Source: a virus. Taken from it: a DNA stretch of 42,551 bases. The position numbers and the translations under genes were made by a program. The DNA lies in the IMG/VR virus record IMGVR_UViG_3300030329_003374, positions 1-42,551 of that record. One strand, written 5' to 3'. Shown here one piece after another: positions 29,821 through 36,137 of this stretch (position 1 is its first letter; the number at the start of each line of letters is the position of its first letter). The notes beneath the pieces are model-generated. The model was not told the origin of the DNA. It saw only the letters and a program-made list of their open reading frames with translations, and did no database searches.

Positions 29821-30353
29821 TTACGATTCACAAGCTGAAGCATAACCCGCGCAAGGTGAAGAACACCTTCTGCGGCCCCGCCGTGCTGGCGATGCTCACT
29901 GGGCTCAGCCCAGAGGATGCGGCCATCCACATCCGCACACACCAACACCTCCGAGAGTGTGGCCGGGGGGAGAAGCGAAACGGCCAGAGCCGAGTGGTGA
30001 AGGGCACCTACTTCAGCGACCTCAAGCTGGTGCTGGACGAGTTCAAGTTCGAGACGAGGACGCTCCTCTACCAGCCGTGGAGGAACAGTGCCAGACCGAC
30101 ACTGGTGAAGTGGTTCAACGAGATCAGGAGCATCGGGGATCACCCCCTGCTGGCCAGCGATCACGCTCACCTGTTGAGCGCCGGTTACCACTGGATGCTC
30201 GAGCACAAGGGTATGCTCTACGACTCGTTCCACCCCAAGGGAACCTCACTGAAGGACTCCAAGTATCGGAGGCGAAAGGTGAGCGAGGTCTACTCAATTT
30301 TCTGTGGCGGGGCCGATTACGAAACCGTTCGCAGAAGTCTAACCAAACGATAA
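29817..30353 (+). CDS. C39-like papain-fold cysteine peptidase-like protein (178 aa)
   Basis: The N-terminus NTFCGPAVLAMLTGLSPEDA places a Cys (C19) at the start of a helix, as in C39-like peptidases. H125 in GYHWMLEHKGMLYDS and D136 ten residues later complete a plausible Cys-His-Asp triad. It lacks signal peptide and ABC parts, so it would act in the cytoplasm, either on a host protein or as an inactive relative. It overlaps the upstream gene by 4 bp. Confidence 0.68.
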   Translation: MITIHKLKHNPRKVKNTFCGPAVLAMLTGLSPEDAAIHIRTHQHLRECGRGEKRNGQSRVVKGTYFSDLKLVLDEFKFETRTLLYQPWRNSARPTLVKWFNEIRSIGDHPLLASDHAHLLSAGYHWMLEHKGMLYDSFHPKGTSLKDSKYRRRKVSEVYSIFCGGADYETVRRSLTKR

Positions 30354-30354
30354 A

Positions 30355-30375
30355 CAGAAAGGACAGAACAACATG
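30355..30375 (+). promoter_or_regulatory. CAGAAAGGACAGAACAAC leader
   Basis: This is a full copy of the recurring leader, ending at the ATG at 30373. The AAAGGA part is a Shine-Dalgarno; the conserved CAGAACA spacer is unexplained. Confidence 0.72.
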
Positions 30376-30903
30376 ACAGAGATAATTGTAAACGGGAAGT
30401 GCCCATCCTACATCAAGAAGGAGGAGATCAGGGCTATAGTGTTGGCGACAATAACTGTAATGGCATATCACGGCCACTACCTAAAGAGGCCGCAGGATGG
30501 AGTTAAGGTCTGCATCTCCCAACGCTCTCTCGGTAAAAACAGGCTCAACCCAGAGAGTGAAAACGGGGGTGTTGCTTGGAGGGGGCTGGGGATGTTCAAG
30601 ATCAAAGGAGGGATTAGGAACAAACCCTCATTCACTACCGTCTTGATCCATGAATCCATTCACCTGTGCGCGAGCTGGGGTGACAGTGATGAGTTCATAG
30701 TGTCAACGCTCACCGACAGGCTAAAGGAAAGTGTCATCGAGATAGCGGAAGAGTTGGCGAGCAATACCTACAGGCGAGCAGCCTGTTTTGCTCACACCAA
30801 CAAGAACATGGCGTATCATAAATCAGAAGATGAAGACTGCTACAATGACGAGCAGTGGAGCAACAAGAAAACAACCAGCGGCAACAAATCGATTGCCGCA
30901 TAA
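30373..30903 (+). CDS. HExxH metallopeptidase-like protein (176 aa)
   Basis: H93-E-S-I-H97 in TTVLIHESIHLCASWGDSDE is a zincin signature, with acidic E/D residues ten and more positions later that could act as the third ligand. The rest is mixed, with a charged C-terminus. No signal peptide or membrane segment is present, so a cytoplasmic target is likely. It follows the C39-like gene, putting two peptidase-like proteins side by side. Confidence 0.65.
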   Translation: MTEIIVNGKCPSYIKKEEIRAIVLATITVMAYHGHYLKRPQDGVKVCISQRSLGKNRLNPESENGGVAWRGLGMFKIKGGIRNKPSFTTVLIHESIHLCASWGDSDEFIVSTLTDRLKESVIEIAEELASNTYRRAACFAHTNKNMAYHKSEDEDCYNDEQWSNKKTTSGNKSIAA

Positions 30904-30923
30904 AGAAAGGACAGAACAACATG
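30903..30923 (+). promoter_or_regulatory. AAGAAAGGACAGAACAAC leader
   Basis: This copy of the recurring leader fixes the start at 30921. A frame opening at 30855 would overlap the HExxH gene. Confidence 0.72.
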
Positions 30924-31139
30924 ACGATAACAAGCAAGGAATCCATCAAGGGATTATTAAACGACCCCACAATAGTACGGCTCTACCAGTACACCAACGC
31001 ACTGTCAGGGCTCACCGCATGGGCTGCCTTCGAGCACCCCTCGCACGATGACACGGGCGTGTCACCGTTTGTGCTGAACCGCATCACGCTCAAGACCGAG
31101 GACGGCATCACCGCCGTTGGGAAGGAGTTGGTCGCATGA
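30921..31139 (+). CDS. Unknown small protein (72 aa)
   Basis: The sequence MTITSKESIKGLLNDPTIVR is followed by LYQYTNALSGLTAWAAFEH and a short beta part (FVLNRITLKTEDGITAVGKE). It is predicted soluble. Its stop overlaps the next ATG (ATGA). No family is recognised. Confidence 0.62.
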   Translation: MTITSKESIKGLLNDPTIVRLYQYTNALSGLTAWAAFEHPSHDDTGVSPFVLNRITLKTEDGITAVGKELVA

Positions 31140-31294
31140 AACAAAAGAAGAAGGTTCGTAAACGCAAACACACAGCCCCCACTAGGGCGAGGAGGGTCAT
31201 CTCCAAGGACGGGCATATGTGCGCCCGGGGAAGCAAGAAGCTGAGGCGGGGAGTGAGACCGTGGCTGAGCATAGGCTCCGAGTATTTTATGTGA
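31136..31294 (+). CDS. Very basic small protein (52 aa)
   Basis: The frame MKQKKKVRKRKHTAPTRARR continues to LSIGSEYFM. It is coupled to the previous gene by ATGA and is the last gene before a terminator. More than a third of the residues are Lys/Arg, suggesting nucleic-acid binding. Confidence 0.6.
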   Translation: MKQKKKVRKRKHTAPTRARRVISKDGHMCARGSKKLRRGVRPWLSIGSEYFM

Positions 31295-31337
31295 AAAAAT
31301 CGTTTGATATTATACTGCCAGAATAAAATCAAACGCG

Positions 31338-31364
31338 AAAAGCCCCTGTTTTAGGGGCTTTTTT
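31338..31364 (+). terminator. Rho-independent terminator of the first plus-strand unit
   Basis: The stem AAGCCCCT (31340-31347) pairs with AGGGGCTT (31353-31360) around a GTTTT loop and is followed by a T run to 31364. It closes the operon from promoter module 1, just before promoter module 2. Confidence 0.88.
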
Positions 31365-31378
31365 GCCAATTTCCCCCA

Positions 31379-31440
31379 TGAAAAAAAAGTGAAAAAAATG
31401 CATATACAGGGTTGACTCAGGCTCTACTTGTATGTACACT
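31379..31440 (+). promoter_or_regulatory. Plus-strand promoter module 2 with A-tract and TGTATGTACAC operator
   Basis: A tracts at 31380-31399 are followed by TTGACT (31412-31417), a 17-bp spacer and TACACT (31435-31440). TGTATGTACAC at 31429-31439 covers the -10. The block duplicates the module at 28708-28766. It drives the second plus-strand unit, which ends with the integrase. Confidence 0.76.
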
Positions 31441-31476
31441 GTACTTGCCGGTGGGAGAAAGCACCGAGCGGAAACA

Positions 31477-31857
31477 ATGAAAACAACGATACAAAAAAAC
31501 AAGACAACGATCCTCAGAACCCACACCCCCTCCGAAGGTTTTGTGGTTGCAACGATAACGGCAGGCACAGGGCTGTCACACGATCTTCAATCCTCCACCG
31601 GGGAGCGCCGGTCGGAGCTCTTGGTTCACAACAAGGTTTTCAAAACCTTCCGCGATCCCAGACTCGCCAAGCTGTTCTTCAACATCTTGGAAGCAGGCGA
31701 GGTCAACACAGACCACTGGCGCAGGCCAAGCCAAGAGGGAGGCGATTGGTTCCTTCTAAAAGAGTGGCACACGCTTCAAGCCGACAAGTTGTTGCTGGGA
31801 GAACAATTCAAAGTGGATGAGAATAAGGAGATACTCCTCGCCATCCATGGGAACTAA
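31477..31857 (+). CDS. Unknown protein after promoter module 2 (126 aa)
   Basis: From the ATG at 31477 (upstream GGAGAAA and GCGGAAAC) the sequence is MKTTIQKNKTTILRTHTPSE, with FKTFRDPRLAKLFFNILEAG and HWRRPSQEGGDWFLLKEWHT. It is a mixed alpha/beta soluble protein with no known motif. An in-frame upstream codon at 31432 lies within the promoter and is discarded. Confidence 0.6.
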   Translation: MKTTIQKNKTTILRTHTPSEGFVVATITAGTGLSHDLQSSTGERRSELLVHNKVFKTFRDPRLAKLFFNILEAGEVNTDHWRRPSQEGGDWFLLKEWHTLQADKLLLGEQFKVDENKEILLAIHGN

Positions 31858-31872
31858 TCATCCTTCCCCGTT

Positions 31873-31906
31873 GCCCTCTGCGGAGGGCATAGGGGAGCGA
31901 TGCTCC
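31873..31906 (+). promoter_or_regulatory. Two tandem RNA hairpins before the Zn-finger gene
   Basis: GCCCTC-TGCG-GAGGGC (31873-31888) and GGAGC-GAT-GCTCC (31894-31906) lie between the 126-aa gene and the ATG at 31928. There is no U-tract, so they are more likely processing or translation-control elements than a terminator. Confidence 0.5.
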
Positions 31907-31927
31907 ACAACAAACATAAACAAAAAA

Positions 31928-32656
31928 ATGACAACAACAAAAGCACACCCATTCGAGAAATCTGGTAACGGTATTGGCCCCTTTAGTTTCGTTGGGGTGA
32001 TAAGCCTGCCGTCTAGGGCTCTCCAAGAGCACAACCCTTCGGCTTTCAATTTGCAAATGAGCGAACTGTGGGGGCAGGCTAGAAACTTGGGAGTGAGGCT
32101 TGGCTCCTGCGATCACTGCGGAACGGGAATTGTCCATCACGCTATTATTCGCGATAGCGAGGGTAAGCGTTTCGTTGTTGGCATGGACTGTGTTGCTAAA
32201 ACCTCAAAGGACTCGCTTGGCAGCCGCGCCAAGATTGAAAAAGCAAGAGTCACTCGGGAGCGCATTCAGGAGAGCAAGGCCATCAAACATGAAAAGTGGT
32301 TGGCCTCCCCGTCGAAGCAGGACTCCTCCAAAACCAACGCTCAGGTTAGACAGGAAAAGATTGATGCCCAGAACGCGAAGCGCGAAGCCGAGCAGCGGGA
32401 AATCAAAGCTCGGGCCAAGGTTGTCTGCGCCAAGTGGAAATTCTTTGTTGAGCGCCTCGGCAAGGAGCAGATCGAACGGTCAGGTTTTCTTTCTTCAATC
32501 GCGAGAGGGCTTGTGAATGGACAGGAGCCGAGCGGCAGAGGGCTTGATATTTGTGCCGAGATTTTCGCCAAAACATTTGGCCGTGGAAACTCAAAAGCCT
32601 TTGAAGATGCAGTTGCAGATTTCTGGAAAGAGATAGACAGAAAGGAGGTGAAATAA
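31928..32656 (+). CDS. Zn-finger-like protein with long coiled coil (242 aa)
   Basis: C61-D-H-C64-G in LGSCDHCGTGIVHHAIIRDS, His70/71 and C88 in FVVGMDCVAKT have the look of a treble-clef type zinc site. A long charged coiled coil (about 95-175) and a C-terminal helical domain (WKFFVERLGKEQIERSGFLS ... GLDICAEIFAK) follow. I know similar 'CxxCG ... GxDCV' segments only from unnamed phage and plasmid proteins. The start at 31928 is favoured because the frame upstream overlaps the previous gene and the hairpins. Confidence 0.65.
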   Translation: MTTTKAHPFEKSGNGIGPFSFVGVISLPSRALQEHNPSAFNLQMSELWGQARNLGVRLGSCDHCGTGIVHHAIIRDSEGKRFVVGMDCVAKTSKDSLGSRAKIEKARVTRERIQESKAIKHEKWLASPSKQDSSKTNAQVRQEKIDAQNAKREAEQREIKARAKVVCAKWKFFVERLGKEQIERSGFLSSIARGLVNGQEPSGRGLDICAEIFAKTFGRGNSKAFEDAVADFWKEIDRKEVK

Positions 32657-32658
32657 TA

Positions 32659-32871
32659 ATGGATGTGAAATACCCCAACATCACAAACAACCGGCAGCGG
32701 ATCAAGTTTGGCCTCGAGCCACTTGACTATGTTGACCGGCTCAAGGGAATCGAGGGATACGACAACCTCTCAAACAATGTGAAGTTGTTCCTCGTCGAGA
32801 TGGCCATAAAGGCTGATGCCCTTGATGGATTCATCGGCAAGATCGAATCCAAGAAACAGGTGGAGGCTTAA
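32659..32871 (+). CDS. Unknown small protein with strong RBS (70 aa)
   Basis: AAGGAGGTGA about ten bases before the ATG is the best Shine-Dalgarno in this region, although it overlaps the end of the previous gene. The protein, MDVKYPNITNNRQRIKFGLE onward, is mostly helical and soluble. No family is recognised. Confidence 0.65.
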   Translation: MDVKYPNITNNRQRIKFGLEPLDYVDRLKGIEGYDNLSNNVKLFLVEMAIKADALDGFIGKIESKKQVEA

Positions 32872-32917
32872 AGCCTCCCTTCACTTGAGCCCCTCACGGG
32901 GGGGTTCAGTTGAGGGA
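32862..32917 (+). promoter_or_regulatory. Two hairpins between the 70-aa and 127-aa genes
   Basis: GGAGGC-TTAAA-GCCTCC (32862-32878) includes the stop codon of the upstream gene. GAGCCCC-TCAC-GGGG...GGTTC follows at about 32887-32907 with a G-U pair. Without a T run they may be partial terminators or mRNA-end stabilisers. Confidence 0.5.
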
Positions 32918-32922
32918 GACCT

Positions 32923-32943
32923 CAGAAAGGACAGAACATAATG
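32923..32943 (+). promoter_or_regulatory. CAGAAAGGACAGAACATA leader
   Basis: This is a full copy of the recurring leader and ends at the ATG at 32941. It is identical to those at 33326 and 33852. Confidence 0.75.
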
Positions 32944-33324
32944 AAAATAAAATACATAAAAGCAGGGGCAGAACACGAAGACAGATATGAGCTCTGGGTT
33001 ATCACTAGAGATCATAAAAACCAAACACTCACAGAAAGCCCAACGGCGAGAGTAAAACCAAGAAACATAAGTGAAGAATCTTGGGATTTTAGGTTAATGG
33101 CTGACGAGCACAGCTCCTGCCACTTGATCGGTGAGATCAGAGGTTATACCGATTGGAACAACGACAGAGAGTGGGCAGCATTCGTTTACGAAGGAACCTC
33201 AGAATGGGACGAGTATGATCCCAGCGCATACAAGAGACTGTGCAAGAGGAGCACAGGCCCACTCACTGGGGAGAAGGAATTCCTAGAGGATTACTTCATG
33301 GAGTTCGGCGTGGAGTACTTATAA
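32941..33324 (+). CDS. Unknown acidic protein (127 aa)
   Basis: The sequence MKIKYIKAGAEHEDRYELWV is followed by an acidic, aromatic-rich part (DWNNDREWAAFVYEGTSEWD, EKEFLEDYFMEFGVEYL). The net negative charge and compact size recall DNA-mimic or anti-restriction proteins, but I have no motif to support that. It shares its leader with the next two genes. Confidence 0.6.
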   Translation: MKIKYIKAGAEHEDRYELWVITRDHKNQTLTESPTARVKPRNISEESWDFRLMADEHSSCHLIGEIRGYTDWNNDREWAAFVYEGTSEWDEYDPSAYKRLCKRSTGPLTGEKEFLEDYFMEFGVEYL

Positions 33325-33325
33325 A

Positions 33326-33346
33326 CAGAAAGGACAGAACATAATG
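33326..33346 (+). promoter_or_regulatory. CAGAAAGGACAGAACATA leader
   Basis: This copy is identical to the one at 32923 and leads to the ATG at 33344. Confidence 0.75.
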
Positions 33347-33850
33347 AGAAGAAAATATCTCACATTCAATCGGATCGAGTGGAACATCTTTGATCACCGC
33401 TATTGCCTGCTTGAGGACTGCATCTTTGAGATGATCGAATCAAGCATCGAGAGTGATCTAGATGGGACAGGGTTTGGCCAGTTACCAGAAAACTGGAAAG
33501 ACACAATCGCCCTCGGCGGTGAGCTTTACAACAAGGTGACCAAGAAGTCATCTCCCATCCCGCAAATGCTGGAGAAGTGGAACAGGAATCATGTCGCGAG
33601 ACTTGATGTGACCGAGCTGAGCATGGCTGAGAAATTTGTGCTGGCTGATGTCGTTGATGGCAACACTTGGTTCAACGAGTTTGAGGATTACAAGGCAGAC
33701 TACAAGCACTGGAAGGAGACCGGCGAAACTGGGTACTACTATGACCCAAAAGTTCACGGGCTCTACGGCACCCCTAGCGAGCAACTGAAGGCCGCTAGGT
33801 CAATAGAGAGGAAGCTGAAGAATTTGGGGATCGTTACACGATTCCCTTGA
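33344..33850 (+). CDS. Unknown protein (168 aa)
   Basis: This is a soluble, mainly helical protein with RIEWNIFDHRYCLLEDCIFE, VDGNTWFNEFEDYKADYKHW and a basic C-terminal end (LKAARSIERKLKNLGIVTRF). There is no known motif. It lies directly upstream of the integrase in the same transcription unit. Confidence 0.6.
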   Translation: MRRKYLTFNRIEWNIFDHRYCLLEDCIFEMIESSIESDLDGTGFGQLPENWKDTIALGGELYNKVTKKSSPIPQMLEKWNRNHVARLDVTELSMAEKFVLADVVDGNTWFNEFEDYKADYKHWKETGETGYYYDPKVHGLYGTPSEQLKAARSIERKLKNLGIVTRFP

Positions 33851-33851
33851 A

Positions 33852-33872
33852 CAGAAAGGACAGAACATAATG
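33852..33872 (+). promoter_or_regulatory. CAGAAAGGACAGAACATA leader before the integrase
   Basis: This third identical copy leads to the integrase ATG at 33870. Integrase is therefore under the same translational signal as the accessory genes. Confidence 0.75.
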
Positions 33873-34913
33873 ACACTATACACACGATCACCAAAGGCCG
33901 GGGCGACATGGTACGCCGAGGAGCGAGTAAACGGGGTGCGGGAGAAATTCTGCACCAAGACAAGCGACAAGGCGGAGGCCAGAAAAGTGGCCGAGAAACA
34001 CTTCGCCGGTGTGCTGCTGGGCATTGAGACCCCAAGCAGGGCAAAACGCTCTCAGAGGCTCGATATGGAGCAGCTAGAGGCATCCTACCCGATATTCGCT
34101 GCGGACATCGATGGGAAGACCCGCGAGGGGAACCTCAACTCGCTCAAGGCAGCTCGCCGCGAGGCAGGCGTCGATGATCCCTCGATCATGTCGCCTGAGA
34201 CTTGGGTCATCTACAAGGCGAAGAAGCTCGAGGGCAAGCAGGGTGCCGAGAAGGCCAGCGCACTGCGCTCCCTGCGCTCCTGTGAGACCAAGATTCGCAG
34301 CCTGTTCCGCAAGGACATCAGGCCGCTGTACGGCAACCTACCCGAGCGGTTGGTTGCGTTCCTCTCACAGCCCAAGACCAAGGCACCCCCGGTCAGCTAC
34401 ACGCTTCCGCCAAAGGCGCTGATAGATAAGACATGGGAACTGTCAAGGGAGCTCGCCACTCTGGCGCCGAAGGCTCACTCGGCCTTTATCATGGCTGCCA
34501 CAGGGGGGCTCAGGGTGAAGGAGATTCTCGGCTTTAGACAGGAGTGGGTTAATTACCACGCTGAGATGACCAAGCCCGAGCCCACACTCACCATCCCCGG
34601 CAGCGAGAGCCTCTTCCAGACCAAGTCGAGGAAGGCTCGCACCATCCCGATCGGCAAGGCGTTCCTCGCTGCTGCCTGCGAGGGCATCACCGAGAGCGAC
34701 ATCGCCACGCTCAACACTTGGATGAAGGACAAGGTTGGCTGGACTACCCAGAAGGGTGCACATGAACTCCGCAAGTTATACGGGGCACAGGTGGCCACAG
34801 GCTACGGTCTCTATGTCGCACAGCGCCTGCTCGGGCACAGTGATCCCAGCATCACGGCAGCCTACTACGCTGACCTGTGTGAGGTGCCCCGAGTGGTAGT
34901 GCGGGAGGGTTGA
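33870..34913 (+). CDS. int: Tyrosine recombinase, phage integrase (347 aa)
   Basis: This protein integrates the phage into the host tRNA gene. An N-terminal arm-binding-type domain opens with LYTRSPKAGATWYAEERVNG, and a core-binding helical domain spans about 65-170. The catalytic domain contains R215 (TGGLRVKEILG), a beta-hairpin Lys (K252 or K255 in TKSRKARTIPI), H298-x-x-R301 (HELRKLYGAQ), H323 (LLGHSDPSI) and the nucleophile Tyr332/333 (ITAAYYAD). The full set is present, so it should be active. The attP site begins about 90 bp downstream. Confidence 0.93.
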   Translation: MTLYTRSPKAGATWYAEERVNGVREKFCTKTSDKAEARKVAEKHFAGVLLGIETPSRAKRSQRLDMEQLEASYPIFAADIDGKTREGNLNSLKAARREAGVDDPSIMSPETWVIYKAKKLEGKQGAEKASALRSLRSCETKIRSLFRKDIRPLYGNLPERLVAFLSQPKTKAPPVSYTLPPKALIDKTWELSRELATLAPKAHSAFIMAATGGLRVKEILGFRQEWVNYHAEMTKPEPTLTIPGSESLFQTKSRKARTIPIGKAFLAAACEGITESDIATLNTWMKDKVGWTTQKGAHELRKLYGAQVATGYGLYVAQRLLGHSDPSITAAYYADLCEVPRVVVREG

Positions 34914-34923
34914 TCAAGCGCCG

Positions 34924-34985
34924 CTTGGGTGTAAGCAATCACTTGGGTGTGTGTCCCAAGCACACTACCAAGTTACACCCAAGTG
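34924..34985. repeat. Integrase arm-type sites, left group
   Basis: Three copies of CTTGGGTGT occur: 34924 (CTTGGGTGTAAGC), 34940 (CACTTGGGTGTGT) and, inverted, 34973 (TTACACCCAAGTG). They flank the tRNA-like core on the integrase side. The same word is found in three copies on the other side. Confidence 0.75.
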
Positions 34986-34992
34986 GCTTTTT
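34940..34992 (+). terminator. Probable integrase terminator built from arm-type sites
   Basis: The second and third arm-type sites are exact inverted copies over 11 bp: CACTTGGGTGT (34940-34950) and ACACCCAAGTG (34975-34985). They are followed by GCTTTTTT. The transcript could fold into a terminator with a 24-base loop that itself contains a small stem. The element would thus have two roles. Confidence 0.6.
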
Positions 34993-35004
34993 TCTTAGGA
35001 AAAC

Positions 35005-35051
35005 TGGTACCCCGGGAAGGACTCGAACCTTCAACCAATTGATTAAGAGTC
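35005..35051 (-). other. attP: attP core: 3' half of a tRNA-Lys(CUU) gene
   Basis: The minus strand reads as a tRNA from the anticodon loop to CCA. GACTCTTAATC contains the anticodon CTT, GAAGG-TTCGAGT-CCTTC is the T arm, and CCGGGGT-A-CCA is the 3' acceptor strand with encoded CCA. The 5' half of a tRNA is missing (the anticodon stem is not continued), so it is not a functional gene. Integrases of this type commonly recombine inside such tRNA 3' halves, which restores the host gene. Confidence 0.88.
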
Positions 35052-35154
35052 TGAATTTAATCAAGGAATACCCTAAAGAAAGTGACCATAATGTATATAT
35101 TCCCGTTTGTCTATACAGGGGCAGCCTTTATTTGCAGGGGTAAAATGAGGCCGG

Positions 35155-35198
35155 TTTACACCCAAAATTCACACCCAATTTCGCACTTGGGTGTAAGC
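35155..35198. repeat. Integrase arm-type sites, right group
   Basis: TTTACACCCAAAAT (35155), TCACACCCAATTT (35169) and GCACTTGGGTGTAAGC (35183) repeat the word ACACCCAA, the last in inverse direction. With the left group they surround the tRNA core almost symmetrically. About 100 bp between core and this group (35052-35154) show no gene. Confidence 0.75.
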
Positions 35199-35199
35199 A

Positions 35200-35472
35200 C
35201 TAAAGCAGCTTGTAGTGCACTACATCTCGGTGAAACTTCTGGAGCCGAATCCTAAAGGTCTTCTTCTCCGCAGCGTCCTCTCTGATTAACTTCCGCAGGC
35301 GCCTAATTAGGGTGGACTCGCTGACATCGAGCTTGTCTGATAGCTCCCTTAAAGTGTTCCACCCCACGGGAACCTCCTCGACCTTGTAGGGCTCGCTTAG
35401 GGCTTTGGCCCAATCTGCCATGGTTTTGTCAGTCCGATCCACCCGAGGTCTTTGTCCCTTTGCATCTGCCAT
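35200..35472 (-). CDS. Winged-helix DNA-binding protein beside attP (90 aa)
   Basis: The region WNTLRELSDKLDVSESTLIR followed by RLRKLIREDAAEKKTFRIRL is a helix-turn-helix with wing, like ArsR/MarR-type or primase-associated domains. GGGAGG nine bases before the ATG at 35472 supports this start even though it overlaps the metallophosphoesterase gene by 76 bp. Being the last gene before the arm-type sites, it may regulate integration or excision. Confidence 0.66.
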   Translation of the reverse strand: MADAKGQRPRVDRTDKTMADWAKALSEPYKVEEVPVGWNTLRELSDKLDVSESTLIRRLRKLIREDAAEKKTFRIRLQKFHRDVVHYKLL

Positions 35473-36137
35473 AATTCAAAGCCTCCCGTCTTGTTGTCTA
35501 TTACCCCATACCCCCAGCCGTGACTGTGCCTAAGCGTGGAGGCTAGTCGCTCATTGAATGGGTGATCCAGCCTGCACAGGCACCCAACAGCTCGGGCCTG
35601 TCGCTTCTCCAAACCGGGGACGCTCGCTAGGTCAACCGCATGGATGTGGCCGAACAGGCAGGAGCCGTAAACCAACCCGTGCTGCCGTGCTGCGTTCACC
35701 CCGTGGAAGTAACCGTGCAGCATCTTGAGCTTGCCCATCTCGAGCACCCCCTTCCGCTTACAGTAGGGGAGCGTATTTATCTTCAGCTTCTTGCACCTGT
35801 GGTCGAGGTCTGAAACCCCTTTTTGTGCAAATTCCCCGAGGATCCCCTCCTTGTTTGTGAAAGTCCACAGGCGCTCATCGTGGTTTCCCCTGAGCCAGTA
35901 GTGGGGCTTCCACTTGCCAAGGAACCCCAGCCCAGCGTCGAGATCATACTGGATGGTCTCAGCCTTCTCCTCCTTGGTTGCTCCGCTCCTTAGCGGCCTG
36001 AAGTCAAACAGGTCACCCCCGAAGATTCGGTGATGAGGTTTCCACTCCTTCGTAAACTCGAGAAGCGCATCGACTGCATCGTGATCCTGTAGGTCGCCAT
36101 GTAAATCACTGGCGAAGATTATTCGTTCGAGACTCAT
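35397..36137 (-). CDS. Calcineurin-like metallophosphoesterase (246 aa)
   Basis: All metal-binding motifs are present: FASDLHGDL (D11, H13), FGGDLFDF (D42), RGNHDERL (N85, H86), LHGYFHG (H141) and LFGHIHA (H164, H166). The enzyme should hydrolyse a phosphodiester or phosphoester. Related phage enzymes act on DNA or RNA ends or nucleotides. The gene overlaps the end of the giant virion gene by 32 bp, an unusual place for an enzyme. Its substrate cannot be told. Confidence 0.85.
   Translation of the reverse strand: MSLERIIFASDLHGDLQDHDAVDALLEFTKEWKPHHRIFGGDLFDFRPLRSGATKEEKAETIQYDLDAGLGFLGKWKPHYWLRGNHDERLWTFTNKEGILGEFAQKGVSDLDHRCKKLKINTLPYCKRKGVLEMGKLKMLHGYFHGVNAARQHGLVYGSCLFGHIHAVDLASVPGLEKRQARAVGCLCRLDHPFNERLASTLRHSHGWGYGVIDNKTGGFELWQMQRDKDLGWIGLTKPWQIGPKP

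Noticed and set aside
35005-35085. A functional tRNA-Lys gene
   Set aside because: Only the part from the anticodon loop to CCA fits. Upstream of the loop no anticodon 5' stem, D arm or acceptor 5' strand can be read, so it is an attachment core.
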